The position numbers and the translations under genes are program-made. The notes below the pieces were generated by a model. That model was not told the DNA's origin and made no database searches. It saw nothing but the letters and a program-made list of their open reading frames with translations. DNA of 64,000 bases from Catenulispora sp. GP43 (GTDB taxonomy: Bacteria; Actinomycetota; Actinomycetes; Streptomycetales; Catenulisporaceae), in assembly GCF_041260665.1 (NCBI RefSeq), contig NZ_JBGCCT010000009.1:1-64000 (forward strand), given 5' to 3'. Within the stretch, counting starts at the first letter, position 1; every line of letters starts with the position of its first letter. This document shows positions 15,143-24,532 of this stretch, in pieces.

Positions 15143-16390
15143 TCACTCGCACGGCACCTCCAGCGTCACCGTGGTCGGCCCGCCGACCGGGCTGTCCACA
15201 GTCAGGCTCCCGTCGAACGCCGCCAGGCGCCGCCGCACGCCGGCCAGCCCCTGCCCGCCGTCGACCTCCGCGCCTCCGGAGCCCTCGTCCCACACCTCGG
15301 CGACCACCCGGTCCTCGCGCCGGAACACCTCGATGCGGGCGCGCGCCGCACCGCTGTGCTTCAACACGTTCGCCAGCGCCTCGGCGATCCCGAAGTACAG
15401 TGCCGACTCGCGAGGGGCCGGCAGCCGCTGTGTCGGATACAGGTCGCTGCGCACCTCCACCGGGATCGGCGAGGCGTACGCCAGGGCCCGCAGCGCGTCC
15501 CCCAGGCCGCGCTCGGCCAGCACCGGAGGCAGGATCCCGCGGACCAGGGAGCGCAGCTCGGCCAGCGCGGCGCCGCTGTGCTCGCGGGCCTCGGCCAGCA
15601 GCGCGATCGCCTCGTCGGGGTTCTCGCGGATCAGGTCCTCGGCCATGCCCAGGCTGAGCCCGACCGCCGCCATGCGGGCCTGGGCCCCGTCGTGCAGGTC
15701 CCGCTCGATGCGGCGCATCTCGGCCTCGGCGTCGTCACTGACCCGCTCGCGAGTCACGGTCAGGGTGCTGATCCGCTCGCCGACGTCGGTCGGCGCCAGC
15801 AGCCGGCGGGCCCACAGCGCCTGCGCCCGGATCAGGGCCGGGCCGACGAACGGCGCCAGCACCAGGGCCGGCAGCCCGAACGCCAGGCCGAACCACCAGA
15901 ACACGTCAGCGCTCAGCGCCAGCCCGGGGATCGAGCACAGGCCGACCACGCCCCAGCCGGCCAGCGTCAGCGGCAGCAGCCCGAGCGCCAGTCCGACCGG
16001 GATGTTCGTGGCCGTCCACAGCAGGTCCCGCCAGGTCGCCGGGTCGCCGAGCAGCCACCGCAGCCGGCCCCGGCCGGCCCGGGGCAGGTAGGGCGGCTCG
16101 ATCTCGACGCCGCTCCAGCGCGCCCCGATCCCCCGCTGCCAGTTCGCCAGGCCCCGCACCGCGCGGATCACCGGCGGCACCAGCACGCCGCCGCCGATCG
16201 GCATCAGGCCCAGCGTCAGGGCGGCCGCCACCAGCAGGGGGATCCCCGCCAGCAGTGACACCAGGGCCAGCACCAGGCCCCGGCCGGCCGCCGGCGCGGT
16301 CGCGGAGGCACGCTCGCGCCACGCGTCGGCCCCACCTCCGACCACCTGTGACAGCCCGGCCATCCCACTCGTCCCTTCGTGCGTCGCCAT
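15143..16390 (-). CDS. Sensor histidine kinase (HisKA_3 type)
   Basis: A 415-residue membrane kinase. The N-terminal half is a sensor-domain of the type found in many actinobacterial kinases, with about four hydrophobic segments (roughly 33-62, 115-140, 145-170 and further to 195). The dimerisation/phospho-acceptor motif RIERDLHDGAQARM places the phosphorylated His near residue 233. The ATPase domain shows the N-box region ALANVLKHSGAARA and the short G-box EGSGGAEVDGGQGLAGVRRRLAAF. Start at ATG 16390, eight bases after the permease stop; MAGLS at 16363 is an alternative. Partner: the LuxR-type regulator at 14485. Confidence 0.9.
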   Translation of the reverse strand: MATHEGTSGMAGLSQVVGGGADAWRERASATAPAAGRGLVLALVSLLAGIPLLVAAALTLGLMPIGGGVLVPPVIRAVRGLANWQRGIGARWSGVEIEPPYLPRAGRGRLRWLLGDPATWRDLLWTATNIPVGLALGLLPLTLAGWGVVGLCSIPGLALSADVFWWFGLAFGLPALVLAPFVGPALIRAQALWARRLLAPTDVGERISTLTVTRERVSDDAEAEMRRIERDLHDGAQARMAAVGLSLGMAEDLIRENPDEAIALLAEAREHSGAALAELRSLVRGILPPVLAERGLGDALRALAYASPIPVEVRSDLYPTQRLPAPRESALYFGIAEALANVLKHSGAARARIEVFRREDRVVAEVWDEGSGGAEVDGGQGLAGVRRRLAAFDGSLTVDSPVGGPTTVTLEVPCE

Positions 16391-16398
16391 TATCCTGA

Positions 16399-17748
16399 CT
16401 ACCCGCCGATCGCGGCCAGCGCGGGCACGCTCAGCGCCCGGCGCGCCGCGCCCAGGCACGCGGCCAGGGTCAGGGCCGTGACACCCGCCCCCACCGCGAA
16501 GAACACCCACAGGCTCTGCTGCGGCATCAGGTGGCCGGTCTTGGCGTAGCTGAACGGGACGACCCCGGCCAGCGCCGCCAGCGTGCCGAAGACCAGGCCG
16601 GCGATCAGGATCGCGCACGCCTCCCAGCCCAGCGAGCGCCGCACCTCGCCGGGCGTGTCGCCGATCAGCCGCCGCTGTCCGAACTCGCGGCGGCGGTGCA
16701 GCGTGGCGGCCACCGCGATGTTCGCCACGACCACCGCCGCGAACAGCGCGATCATGCCGACCACCAGGAAGCTGAGAGTCTGCACGCCCTTGTCGTCGGC
16801 GGACATGGCGAGGTGCTGCGCGCGGTTGGCGTCGTCCTGGATGAACTGCTGGTACAGCGCGCCGTTGGCCAGCGCGACGAACAGGATCACCGGCATCAGG
16901 ATGCCGGCCGCCTGCCGGGAGTGCCGCCGCAGTTCGGCCTCGGCCAGGTAGCCGCCGCCGCGGCGCATCAGCGGGCCCAGGACCGCGACGGTGACCCGGA
17001 TCAGCGCCGGGGCCAGCAGTGCCAGCCCGATGCCGGTGAGGATGCAGGCCTGGCCGGCGGTCGACATGGTGGCGTAGCCCTGGTTCTTCATCAGGGTCGC
17101 GCTCATCACCCCGGCGTCCAGACCGACCAGGATCAGCACGACCGCCGCGATCCCGCGCTTGCGCGACATCCCGGCGTCCTGGGTCGCGGCGGAGACCAGC
17201 GCGGTCGCGGTGCTCTGATTCGCCGCGCGGCGCCCGGCCACGATCGCGGCCACCAGGGCGGCCAGCGTGATGTCGCCGAGGCCGATCGCCAGCGTCGTAG
17301 CGCCGAATTTCAAGGCGACGCCGTTCGAGACCTGATGGGTGGACTTCAGCGTGGCCAGGACGGTGCGGCCCACGGCCATGCCGGCCGGCGTCGCCGGGAT
17401 CGCCGCGGCCGCCAGCAGGGCCGCGGTCTCGATCATGATCATGCGGCGGATCTGCCCGGGCAGCGCGCCGGCCGCCTTCAGCAGCGCGATCTCCTTCTCC
17501 CGCTGCTGTACCGCCAGGCTCAGCGTGGCCGCGGTGCCGAAGGCGATGATCAGGGCGCCCCACCCGCCGATGACCAGGGCCATCGTCTGCAGCGCCGAGC
17601 GGTCGGCCTTGGCCAGGCCGGGCGTGCTGCCGGTCTCGTAGAGGGAGGCGAACCCGGTGAGGATCGCGCCGCCGAGGAACAGGTTCAGGAACGAGGCGAG
17701 GTAGGCCCCGCGGCGGTGCCGCAGGTTGCTCAGGCTCACGGTGCGCAT
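16399..17748 (-). CDS. FtsX-type ABC transporter permease
   Basis: A 449-residue permease with the MacB/FtsX layout: an N-terminal helix, a block of helices (about 40-75, 95-125, 150-180) carrying the coupling sequence QQREKEIALLKAAGALPGQIRRM, and a second FtsX domain near the C-terminus with RRREFGQRRLIGDTPGEVRRSLGWE. It pairs with the ATPase encoded immediately upstream (one base between stop and start). Transporters of this class next to kinase/regulator pairs commonly export or sense antimicrobial peptides and cell-wall-active compounds; the actual substrate is not readable. Confidence 0.9.
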   Translation of the reverse strand: MRTVSLSNLRHRRGAYLASFLNLFLGGAILTGFASLYETGSTPGLAKADRSALQTMALVIGGWGALIIAFGTAATLSLAVQQREKEIALLKAAGALPGQIRRMIMIETAALLAAAAIPATPAGMAVGRTVLATLKSTHQVSNGVALKFGATTLAIGLGDITLAALVAAIVAGRRAANQSTATALVSAATQDAGMSRKRGIAAVVLILVGLDAGVMSATLMKNQGYATMSTAGQACILTGIGLALLAPALIRVTVAVLGPLMRRGGGYLAEAELRRHSRQAAGILMPVILFVALANGALYQQFIQDDANRAQHLAMSADDKGVQTLSFLVVGMIALFAAVVVANIAVAATLHRRREFGQRRLIGDTPGEVRRSLGWEACAILIAGLVFGTLAALAGVVPFSYAKTGHLMPQQSLWVFFAVGAGVTALTLAACLGAARRALSVPALAAIGG

Positions 17749-17749
17749 G

Positions 17750-18592
17750 TCAGGCCGCCGATCCGGTGTAGCGGAGCGCGGAGCCCATGTCATGGCCCGC
17801 ACCCTGCCCTGCGCTCTGCCCCGCGCTCTGCCCCGCTCCCCGGCCGGCGCCGGACGGACGGAACGCGGCCATCCGCGCCGCCACCCCGGCGGCCCGCGGT
17901 GCCCGCATCTCGTCCACGATCCGGCCGTCGGCCAGGAACAGGACGCGGTCGGCGTAGGCGGCGGCGACCGGGTCGTGCGTCACCATCACCACGGTCTGCC
18001 CGAACTCCCGCACCGACTCGCCGAGCAGCATCAGCACCTCGGCGGCCCGGGCCGAGTCCAGCGCGCCGGTGGGCTCGTCGGCGAACAGCAGCGCGGGCCG
18101 GTTCACGATGGCCCGGGCGATCGCGACCCGCTGCTGCTGGCCGCCGGACAGCTCGGCCGGGCGGTGGTTCAGCCGGTCGCCGAGGCCGACGCGCTCCAGC
18201 AGGACGCGGGCCCGTTCCTTGTCGGCCCTGCTCAACGGGGTCCCGGCGATCCGCGCCGGCAGCAGCACGTTCTGCCAGACCGTGAGCGTGGGCAGCAGGT
18301 TGAAGGCCTGGAACACGAAGCCGATGCGGCCGCGGCGGAAGCGCGTCGCGGCGGTCTCGTCGGAGGTGTCCAGCTCCTGGCCGCCGATCAGGATCCGGCC
18401 GGAGTCCGGGCGCTCCAGGCCCGAGGCGCAGTTCAGCAGGGTGCTCTTGCCCGAGCCGGAAGGCCCCATGACGGCGGTGAAGGTGCCATAGGGCAGGCTC
18501 AGGCTGACCTGGTCCAATGCGGCGACCACCAGCTGGCCGCCGAACGTCTTGCTCACCGATTCCAGACGCAGCGCGTCTTCCATGGCTGTCAT
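17750..18592 (-). CDS. ABC transporter ATP-binding protein (MacB/LolD type)
   Basis: A 280-residue ATPase. Walker A GPSGSGKSTLL, Q-loop FVFQAFNLLP, signature LSGGQQQRVAIARAI, Walker B LLFADEPTGALD and the switch His in VMVTHDPVAA are all intact. The final 40 residues are a Gly/Ala/Gln-rich tail of repeats beyond the normal domain end, an oddity of this copy. It heads the operon ATPase, permease, histidine kinase, LuxR regulator. ATG 18592 is taken as the start; ATG 18583 is also possible. Confidence 0.95.
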   Translation of the reverse strand: MTAMEDALRLESVSKTFGGQLVVAALDQVSLSLPYGTFTAVMGPSGSGKSTLLNCASGLERPDSGRILIGGQELDTSDETAATRFRRGRIGFVFQAFNLLPTLTVWQNVLLPARIAGTPLSRADKERARVLLERVGLGDRLNHRPAELSGGQQQRVAIARAIVNRPALLFADEPTGALDSARAAEVLMLLGESVREFGQTVVMVTHDPVAAAYADRVLFLADGRIVDEMRAPRAAGVAARMAAFRPSGAGRGAGQSAGQSAGQGAGHDMGSALRYTGSAA

Positions 18593-18763
18593 GTGATCCA
18601 GGTTCGCGCGGCACGCCCGAGGAATCAGGGGTGCTATCACCTGTCTTCGCAGGGGACCTAAGTCGACCCCGGGGACCGATCAGCGCATCACCTGATAAGT
18701 GCGGCATCAGACACTTCTCGGTCTTATCCCGCCACCGCCGCCCAAGATGTGAGGATGTGCCAC
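18593..18763. promoter_or_regulatory. Divergent promoter region with ATCACCTG repeats
   Basis: This 171-bp gap between the ABC operon and the small membrane protein contains ATCACCTG twice (near 18635 and 18687), the second within CACCTGATAAGTG, an imperfect inverted repeat. It is a plausible binding site for the linked LuxR-type regulator, but there is no direct evidence. Confidence 0.3.
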
Positions 18764-19186
18764 ATGCCTCACAGCCCCGGCACCCGCAACACCCCCGGAA
18801 CCGGCCACCGGGCGCCCGCCAGACGCGGCCGGCCGCAGCAGATCACGGCCGGTCGCGTCACGGCTCTGCTCGTGCTCGCGCCGGCCGTCGGGATGTTCTT
18901 CGGCGGCATGGTCTTCGCGGTCCTGTGCGCGGGGGGCGCCTCGCTGGCGGCGGTGCGGGTCCGGCCGGCCGGGCTGTGGTGGGTGCTGCCGCTGGCGCCG
19001 GTGGCGATCTGGACGGTGTGCGTGGGGCGCGAGCTCTTCGACGCGTCCGGATCGCGGAGCGGGCAGGCGGTCGCGGTGGCCCGCGGCATGATCGAGGCGT
19101 TCCCGGCGATGGCGGTGACGCTGGCGGCCACGGCGGCCGTCGCGCTGTTACGCCGGGTCGCCCGCCGGAGGTCGGCCCGTGCCTGA
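18764..19186 (+). CDS. Small membrane protein (DUF6542-like)
   Basis: A 140-residue protein with a basic N-terminus and about three or four hydrophobic helices (about 32-52, 55-70, 73-92 and 108-132). The arrangement and the RVTALLVLAPAVGMFFGGM start of the helical part resemble the small DUF6542-type membrane proteins of streptomycetes, though I make this match from memory only. Start at ATG 18764 with GAGGA eight bases upstream; earlier in-frame GTG/ATG codons overlap that site. It overlaps the following LCP gene by eight bases, so both are probably translated together and may act in envelope assembly. Confidence 0.75.
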   Translation: MPHSPGTRNTPGTGHRAPARRGRPQQITAGRVTALLVLAPAVGMFFGGMVFAVLCAGGASLAAVRVRPAGLWWVLPLAPVAIWTVCVGRELFDASGSRSGQAVAVARGMIEAFPAMAVTLAATAAVALLRRVARRRSARA

Positions 19187-21176
19187 TCGCACTCCGCCAC
19201 GGCAGCCGCGACCGCAGCCACCGTACGACCTGTCCCCGCGCTCGGCGGGCCGGCGCACACAGGACGACCTGCGCTACTGTAGCCCGCGGCCGCAGCAGCC
19301 GCCGAAGCCGCCCGGCCCGCCGCGCCCCGAGCGTCCCGAACGGCGCCAGCCCCCCTCGCCGCGCCGGCGCCGCTTCACAGCCGCCGCCCGCGCCGCGGCC
19401 TGCACCGCCTCCGCCGCGATCGTCCTGGCCAGCGCCGCGACCTGGGCCGCGTACCACAATCTGACCTCCGGCCTGTACACCTCCGACGCGATCAACGAGA
19501 TCCGCTCCGGCGAGAAGGGCTACGTCGCCCCGCACCTGGACGGCTCGGTCAACCTCCTGCTGATCGGCCTGGACTCGCGCAAGGACATGAACGGCAACGA
19601 CCTGCCGACCGACTTCGTCGAGCAGGAACTGCACGCCGGCTCCTCCGACATCGGCGGCTACAACGCCAACGTCCTGATCTTCATGCACATCCCGGCGGAC
19701 GGCGGCCGGGTCACCGCGTTCTCCATCGCCCGGGACGACTACGTCGAGGAGCCCGGCGGCTCCTCGGCCGTCGGCGACATCCCCGACTTGGGCATGCACA
19801 AGATCAAGGAGGCGTACGGCCGGGCCAAGGCGATCGCGGTGGACCGGCTGAAGGCCTCGGGCATGACCGACCAGGCGCAGATCGAGAAGGTCAGCCGCGA
19901 GGTGGGCCGGGAGTCCACCATCCGGGCCGTGCAGCTGCTCACCGGCGAGCACGTGGACCACCTGGCCGAGATCAACCTGCTGGGCTTCTACGACGTGGCC
20001 AAGGCCGTGGGCCCGATCGAGGTCTGCCTGAACCACCCGGTGGACGACCCGATCGAGGACGGCGCCGGCACCGGGCTGAAGCTGCCGGCCGGCCACTCGA
20101 TGCTGGACGCGGCCACCGCGCTGCAGTTCGTGCGCCAGCGCTTCCACCTGCTGCGCGGCGACTTCGACCGCAACCGCCGGCAGCAGGCCTTCCTGGCCTC
20201 GGTGCTGTACAAGCTCAAGAACGACGGCGTGATCGGCGACCTGGGCAAGATGCGGGCGCTGTTCGACGTGGTGAAGAAGGACGTGGTCATCGACGACTCC
20301 TGGGACGTGCTGGACTTCGCCGACCGGGCGCAGAACCTGACCGGCGGCGACGCCGACTTCCGGGAGCTGCCGATCACCGGGCAGCCGGTGCTGCCGGACG
20401 ACGGCTCGGTCAACACGGTGAACCCGTTGCAGATCCGGCAGATCGTGATGACCGGGTTCGGCGACGCCAAGCAGTTCGCCGACGAGTTGGCCCAGGACTA
20501 CGAGAGCAGTGGGGACCCGGCCGCCGGGCTCGGGCCGCAGCCGCTCACCGATCCGAGCGCCGGGCTCGGGCTCGGGCCGGACCGCCCGGGGCTGCCGGAG
20601 CAGCAGGGCGGGGCGGACCAGCCGGCCGCGCCGGCCGCGCCGGCCGCCTCGGCCACCTCGGCCGCCCCACCGCAGCTCGCCGCCGGCGCCCCGGCCCTGC
20701 CCCCGCTGCCGGACGCCCGCAGCGCGGGGACCGGCATGCGCCCGGCCGCGATCGCGCCGACCGGCACCCACACCGTCGTCGACCTCTACAACGCCACCGC
20801 CAGGACCGGACTGGCCACCACGGTCGGGGACTGGCTGGCCGCCTCCGGCTGGGCGGTGGACAAGACCGGCAGCGCGGCCGCGCAGACCCACACCACGATC
20901 CTGTACGGCAAGGGCGCGGCGAAGGCCGCCGGACAACTCGCGGCCACCCTGGGCCTGCAGGCCGCACCGGTCCCCTCGGCCCGCGCCGCGGCCGGACATG
21001 TGCTGATCAGACTCGGGGCCGACTACACTCCGCCCGGTGGCCCCCAGCCTCCGGCGCCGAGCGGCCCGGCCGGATCGGGCCCGGCGGATCCTGCGAACCC
21101 TGATCCGGCCGGCACCCAGGATCCGGCGGATTCTCCCGGTATCGCGATGGACAACGGGATCACCTGCGTGAACTGA
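19179..21176 (+). CDS. LytR-CpsA-Psr (LCP) family cell-wall polymer ligase with LytR_C domain
   Basis: A 665-residue protein. A cytoplasmic Pro/Arg-rich N-terminus (1-65) leads to one membrane helix (about 67-91). The LCP catalytic domain (about 120-420) has LLIGLDSRKDMNG, the arginine-containing FSIARDDYVE, and LQFVRQRFHLLRGDFDRNRRQQAFL, the pocket residues that hold the polyprenyl-pyrophosphate substrate. After a Pro/Ala-rich linker a LytR_C domain follows (HTVVDLYNATARTGLATTVGDWLAASGW, about 528-615). LCP enzymes move glycopolymers from lipid carriers to peptidoglycan outside the membrane. GTG 19179 overlaps the upstream membrane-protein gene. The length is larger than classic LCP proteins because of the two low-complexity linkers. 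Confidence 0.93.
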   Translation: MPDRTPPRQPRPQPPYDLSPRSAGRRTQDDLRYCSPRPQQPPKPPGPPRPERPERRQPPSPRRRRFTAAARAAACTASAAIVLASAATWAAYHNLTSGLYTSDAINEIRSGEKGYVAPHLDGSVNLLLIGLDSRKDMNGNDLPTDFVEQELHAGSSDIGGYNANVLIFMHIPADGGRVTAFSIARDDYVEEPGGSSAVGDIPDLGMHKIKEAYGRAKAIAVDRLKASGMTDQAQIEKVSREVGRESTIRAVQLLTGEHVDHLAEINLLGFYDVAKAVGPIEVCLNHPVDDPIEDGAGTGLKLPAGHSMLDAATALQFVRQRFHLLRGDFDRNRRQQAFLASVLYKLKNDGVIGDLGKMRALFDVVKKDVVIDDSWDVLDFADRAQNLTGGDADFRELPITGQPVLPDDGSVNTVNPLQIRQIVMTGFGDAKQFADELAQDYESSGDPAAGLGPQPLTDPSAGLGLGPDRPGLPEQQGGADQPAAPAAPAASATSAAPPQLAAGAPALPPLPDARSAGTGMRPAAIAPTGTHTVVDLYNATARTGLATTVGDWLAASGWAVDKTGSAAAQTHTTILYGKGAAKAAGQLAATLGLQAAPVPSARAAAGHVLIRLGADYTPPGGPQPPAPSGPAGSGPADPANPDPAGTQDPADSPGIAMDNGITCVN

Positions 21177-21252
21177 CCCCGCTCGGCGGTGCGCGGCACC
21201 CGGCGGACGGTGCCGCCGCCATCGGGCACCGCTGAAGCCAGGGAGAGCCCCG

Positions 21253-21939
21253 ATGAGCCCGACGAGCCCGACGAATCCGCTGGACCGCGCCAAACACCTG
21301 CACTACGAGCACATCCCGCACCCGCACATCACCGCGCGGCACGCGGTCGGCCCGGTGAAGGTCGCCGACCAGCACCGCACCGACAACCCGGTCACCCGGT
21401 TCAACACCAAGGCCGCGCTCATCATCACCAAGGTCGTGGGCTCGATGTGGTGCGCGTACGCGTTCGCCCTCTTCGACCTGATCAGCCTGCCGGACGCGAT
21501 CCGCGGCGGCGCCTCGACGATCGTGGCGTGGGTCGCGCAGACCTTCCTGCAGCTGGTGCTGCTGTCGGTGATCATGGTGGGGCAGAACGTGCAGGCCGCG
21601 GCCGCCGACGCGCGCAGCGAGGCGACGTACCACGACGCCAGCGCCACGCTGCACGAGACCGCGCAGCTGCAGGAGCACCTGGCGGCGCAGGACGCGCTGC
21701 TGACGCGGATAGCCGCGCATCTCGGGCTGGACCCGGTGCCGGTGATCGACATGGGGGCGGAGGGGCACGGGTGCCCGGCGCCGACCGGCGGGACCGAGGG
21801 CGGCGCGGCCGGCGACACCGCGGCAGCGGGCACGGCGGGCGGCAGCACGATCGAGGGCGCGGCCGGCGACAGCGCAGCCCAGGACGCAGCCGGCGGCAGC
21901 ACGGATCAGGACGCGGCCGGCGGCGACCCGCAGGCGTAG
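21253..21939 (+). CDS. DUF1003-like two-helix membrane protein
   Basis: A 228-residue protein with two hydrophobic segments (about 52-75 and 92-112) joined by a short loop, followed by VIMVGQNVQAAAADARSEATYH, which matches the typical DUF1003 ending in which SQNRQ and a charged helix follow the second membrane segment. The C-terminal 60 residues are Gly/Ala/Asp-rich low-complexity repeats (AAGD, GGST). Function is unknown; DUF1003 proteins are widespread small inner-membrane proteins. A purine-rich AGGGAGAG precedes the ATG. It stands alone between the LCP gene and a convergent permease. Confidence 0.75.
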   Translation: MSPTSPTNPLDRAKHLHYEHIPHPHITARHAVGPVKVADQHRTDNPVTRFNTKAALIITKVVGSMWCAYAFALFDLISLPDAIRGGASTIVAWVAQTFLQLVLLSVIMVGQNVQAAAADARSEATYHDASATLHETAQLQEHLAAQDALLTRIAAHLGLDPVPVIDMGAEGHGCPAPTGGTEGGAAGDTAAAGTAGGSTIEGAAGDSAAQDAAGGSTDQDAAGGDPQA

Positions 21940-21991
21940 CCAACTGCGGCTATCAGTGGCCGGTTGCCAGTGGCCGGTGACCGGCGGCCGC

Positions 21992-24532
21992 TCATTCGGC
22001 CCGCAGCGCCCGCAGGACTCCGATCCGCACGGCGCGGCGGGCCGGCGCGACCGCCGCCAGCAGGCCGGTGGCGAACGTCGCCGGCACCACCACCGCGAGC
22101 AGCGGCACCGGGACCGAGGGCGGGCCCGGCAGGTGGCCGTCCATCACGGCCCGCGCCAGGATCCAGCCGATCGGCAGGCCGAGCACGACGCCGGTGGCCG
22201 TCCCGGTGGCGACGGTGGCCAAAGCCTCGCCGCGGATCAGGGTCCGGATATGCCCCGCCTCGGCCCCGACCGCGCGCAGCAGGCCGATCTCCCGGGTCCG
22301 TTCCAGAACGCTCAGAGCCAGGCTGGTGATGACGGCCAGGATGCCGATCAGCAGGCTCAGCGCGAGCAGCGCGGTCATGATGGTCGCCAGCAGCTGGAAG
22401 CCCTGCGCCGCGTGGACCGCGAAGCCCGCACGATCGTCGAGGGTGGCTTGCGGGTACGCGGCGAGCGCCGTCGCGACCGCCTGACGTGCTTGCGCGGTCC
22501 GGCCCGGATCCGTGCGGATCAGGATCTCCTCGAAGCCCTGATCCTGCGCCGGATACGCCTTGAGGTAATCGGATTCGGGGATCAGGAAGGCGCCCAGAAC
22601 CTGCTCGTTGTCGTAGAGCGCTGCGATACGGACCGAGCGGGTCCCCCCGACCGGGAAGGTGATCGGGATGCTCTGCCCGAGGTGCCAGCCATCACGTTGA
22701 GCGGCGAGGGCGCTGACCGCCATGGTGCCGGGCGTGACGAGATCGGCGAGGCGGCCCGCGGTCACGCCGGGGTCCACGTCGGCGGGCAGGGTGGCGGCGT
22801 CGATGCCGCAGGCCTTCTCCGAATCGCCGGGCGTCTTGAAGATGCCGCAGGACAGGCCGGTCACGTGCGCCACTGCGGGCAGCGCCGCGATCCTGGCCGC
22901 CGCGCCCGGGTCGAGGGTGGCGCCGGAGCCGGCGGTGGTCGAGGCGACGAGGTCGGCGTGCAGCGAGCGGCGGACGTCGGCCTCGCTCTCGGAGACCAGG
23001 GACGCCGCCATCGCCGCGACGACGGAGACGGTGGCCACGGCGACGGCGAGGGTGCCGGCGGTTCCGGCCACACGGCGCGGCTCGCGCGTCATCTGCCGCC
23101 CGGCGAGACGGCCACAGAACCCTGATACCGCAGCGACGATGGCGCGGGGCACGGCGGTCAGCGGCTGCACCAGCGCCGGGCCGGCCAGCCCGACGCCGAG
23201 GAGAATCAGGATGCTGCCGAGCCCGGCCGGCGCGATGCCCTGCGCTCCCGCTCCGGCTTCCAGGGCGGCGCCGCCGAGGAACGCGGCCACCGCCGCCGCG
23301 CCTCGCCACCAGGACAGGCGCCCGGCGTGATCGGCAGAGGTCACGGCGCTGAGGGCGGCCAGGGGACGGGAGCGCGAAGCACGGCGTGCGGCTGACGCGG
23401 CGGCGAGGACCGAGATACCGGGGCCGACGACGAAGCACAGGATGACCGTGCGCGCCGCGACGACGGTCGGGCCGGCCGGCAGCGGCAGCCCGAAGTGGTC
23501 GAAGCCCCAGCGCAGGCCGGTGGTCACGGCGAGCCCCAGGGGCAGGCCGACGGCCGCGCCGGCCAGGCCGATCAGGGAGGCTTCGGCGAGCACGAGCCGT
23601 GCCAGTTGGCAGCGTCCGGCGCCGACGCAGCGCAGGAGGGCGAGTTCGCGGGTGCGCTGCGCGACGGTGACGGCGAAGATGTTCGCGATCAGCAGGGCCG
23701 CCACCACGACGGACACGACGGCGAAGACCTGGAGCACCGCACCGATCGTGGCGGTCACGGTCCCGACCTGGCTGACCAACTGCGCCGCCTGCTGCGCGCC
23801 GGTGCGCACGGTGTAGTCGCCGCCGACGGCCTTGGTGATGCGCGCTCGCAGCACCGCCGGATCGACGCCGGCGGCGCCGACCGCTTCGACCGCGGCGACG
23901 GTGTTCCCACTGCCGAGCAGCGCGGACGCGGCGGCCGGATCGAAGCCGACGACGCTGAGCCCGGCGACGTTCTGCGCGCCGCCGAAGCCGACGGTGCCGG
24001 CCACGGTGAAGGACCGGACGCCGCTGGACAGCGCGACGCGCAGGGTCGCGCCGGAGGCGACGTGCAGGCTGCCGGCGGTGTCGGCGTCGACGACGACCTC
24101 GTCAGGGCCCTGAGGCCAGCGGCCGGTCAGCAGCGTCACCAGGCGCAGGCGCGGATCGGCGGGAATCGACAGGCCGATACCGCCGAGCGAGGAGGTGGTG
24201 TGGCCTTCGCGGTCCAGGGGCATCGCGTAACCCTCGACGACGCCGTCGGCCGCCACGACACCGGGCACGGCGCGAACCCGGTCCACGAGCGACGCGGGCA
24301 GGGTCGGCGCGCCGGTCAGGACCGAGCCGCCGAAGCCGCGTGCGTCGGTGACGACCGCGGATACGCCGGCGGTCGCCGAATCAGCCTGCTGTTTCATGCC
24401 GGCGTCGATGGTGTCGGTGAGGATGTAGCTCGACGCGAGGAAGGCGGCGGCCGCCGCGACGGCTCCGGCGGTGGCCAGTCCGCGGGCCTTGCGGGCGGCG
24501 ATTCCGCGGCCCAGGACGGTGAGGATGCGCAT
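21992..24532 (-). CDS. FtsX-type ABC transporter permease, two FtsX domains
   Basis: An 846-residue permease with the long actinobacterial architecture: an N-terminal helix (about 17-38), a large extracytoplasmic loop, a first FtsX domain (about 262-380) with VAQRTRELALLRCVGAGRCQLARL, further helices near 395-470, a second external domain and a C-terminal FtsX domain (about 715-830) with LERTREIGLLRAVGAEAGHIR. The ATPase gene immediately upstream overlaps it by one base (TGATG). A lipoprotein, lipid or peptide export role is typical of the family; the substrate is unknown. Confidence 0.93.
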   Translation of the reverse strand: MRILTVLGRGIAARKARGLATAGAVAAAAAFLASSYILTDTIDAGMKQQADSATAGVSAVVTDARGFGGSVLTGAPTLPASLVDRVRAVPGVVAADGVVEGYAMPLDREGHTTSSLGGIGLSIPADPRLRLVTLLTGRWPQGPDEVVVDADTAGSLHVASGATLRVALSSGVRSFTVAGTVGFGGAQNVAGLSVVGFDPAAASALLGSGNTVAAVEAVGAAGVDPAVLRARITKAVGGDYTVRTGAQQAAQLVSQVGTVTATIGAVLQVFAVVSVVVAALLIANIFAVTVAQRTRELALLRCVGAGRCQLARLVLAEASLIGLAGAAVGLPLGLAVTTGLRWGFDHFGLPLPAGPTVVAARTVILCFVVGPGISVLAAASAARRASRSRPLAALSAVTSADHAGRLSWWRGAAAVAAFLGGAALEAGAGAQGIAPAGLGSILILLGVGLAGPALVQPLTAVPRAIVAAVSGFCGRLAGRQMTREPRRVAGTAGTLAVAVATVSVVAAMAASLVSESEADVRRSLHADLVASTTAGSGATLDPGAAARIAALPAVAHVTGLSCGIFKTPGDSEKACGIDAATLPADVDPGVTAGRLADLVTPGTMAVSALAAQRDGWHLGQSIPITFPVGGTRSVRIAALYDNEQVLGAFLIPESDYLKAYPAQDQGFEEILIRTDPGRTAQARQAVATALAAYPQATLDDRAGFAVHAAQGFQLLATIMTALLALSLLIGILAVITSLALSVLERTREIGLLRAVGAEAGHIRTLIRGEALATVATGTATGVVLGLPIGWILARAVMDGHLPGPPSVPVPLLAVVVPATFATGLLAAVAPARRAVRIGVLRALRAE

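Noticed and set aside
15143-17563. 806-codon frame joining the histidine kinase to an upstream extension
   Set aside because: The N-terminal 390 codons are a shifted-frame shadow of the FtsX permease; the real kinase starts at 16390.
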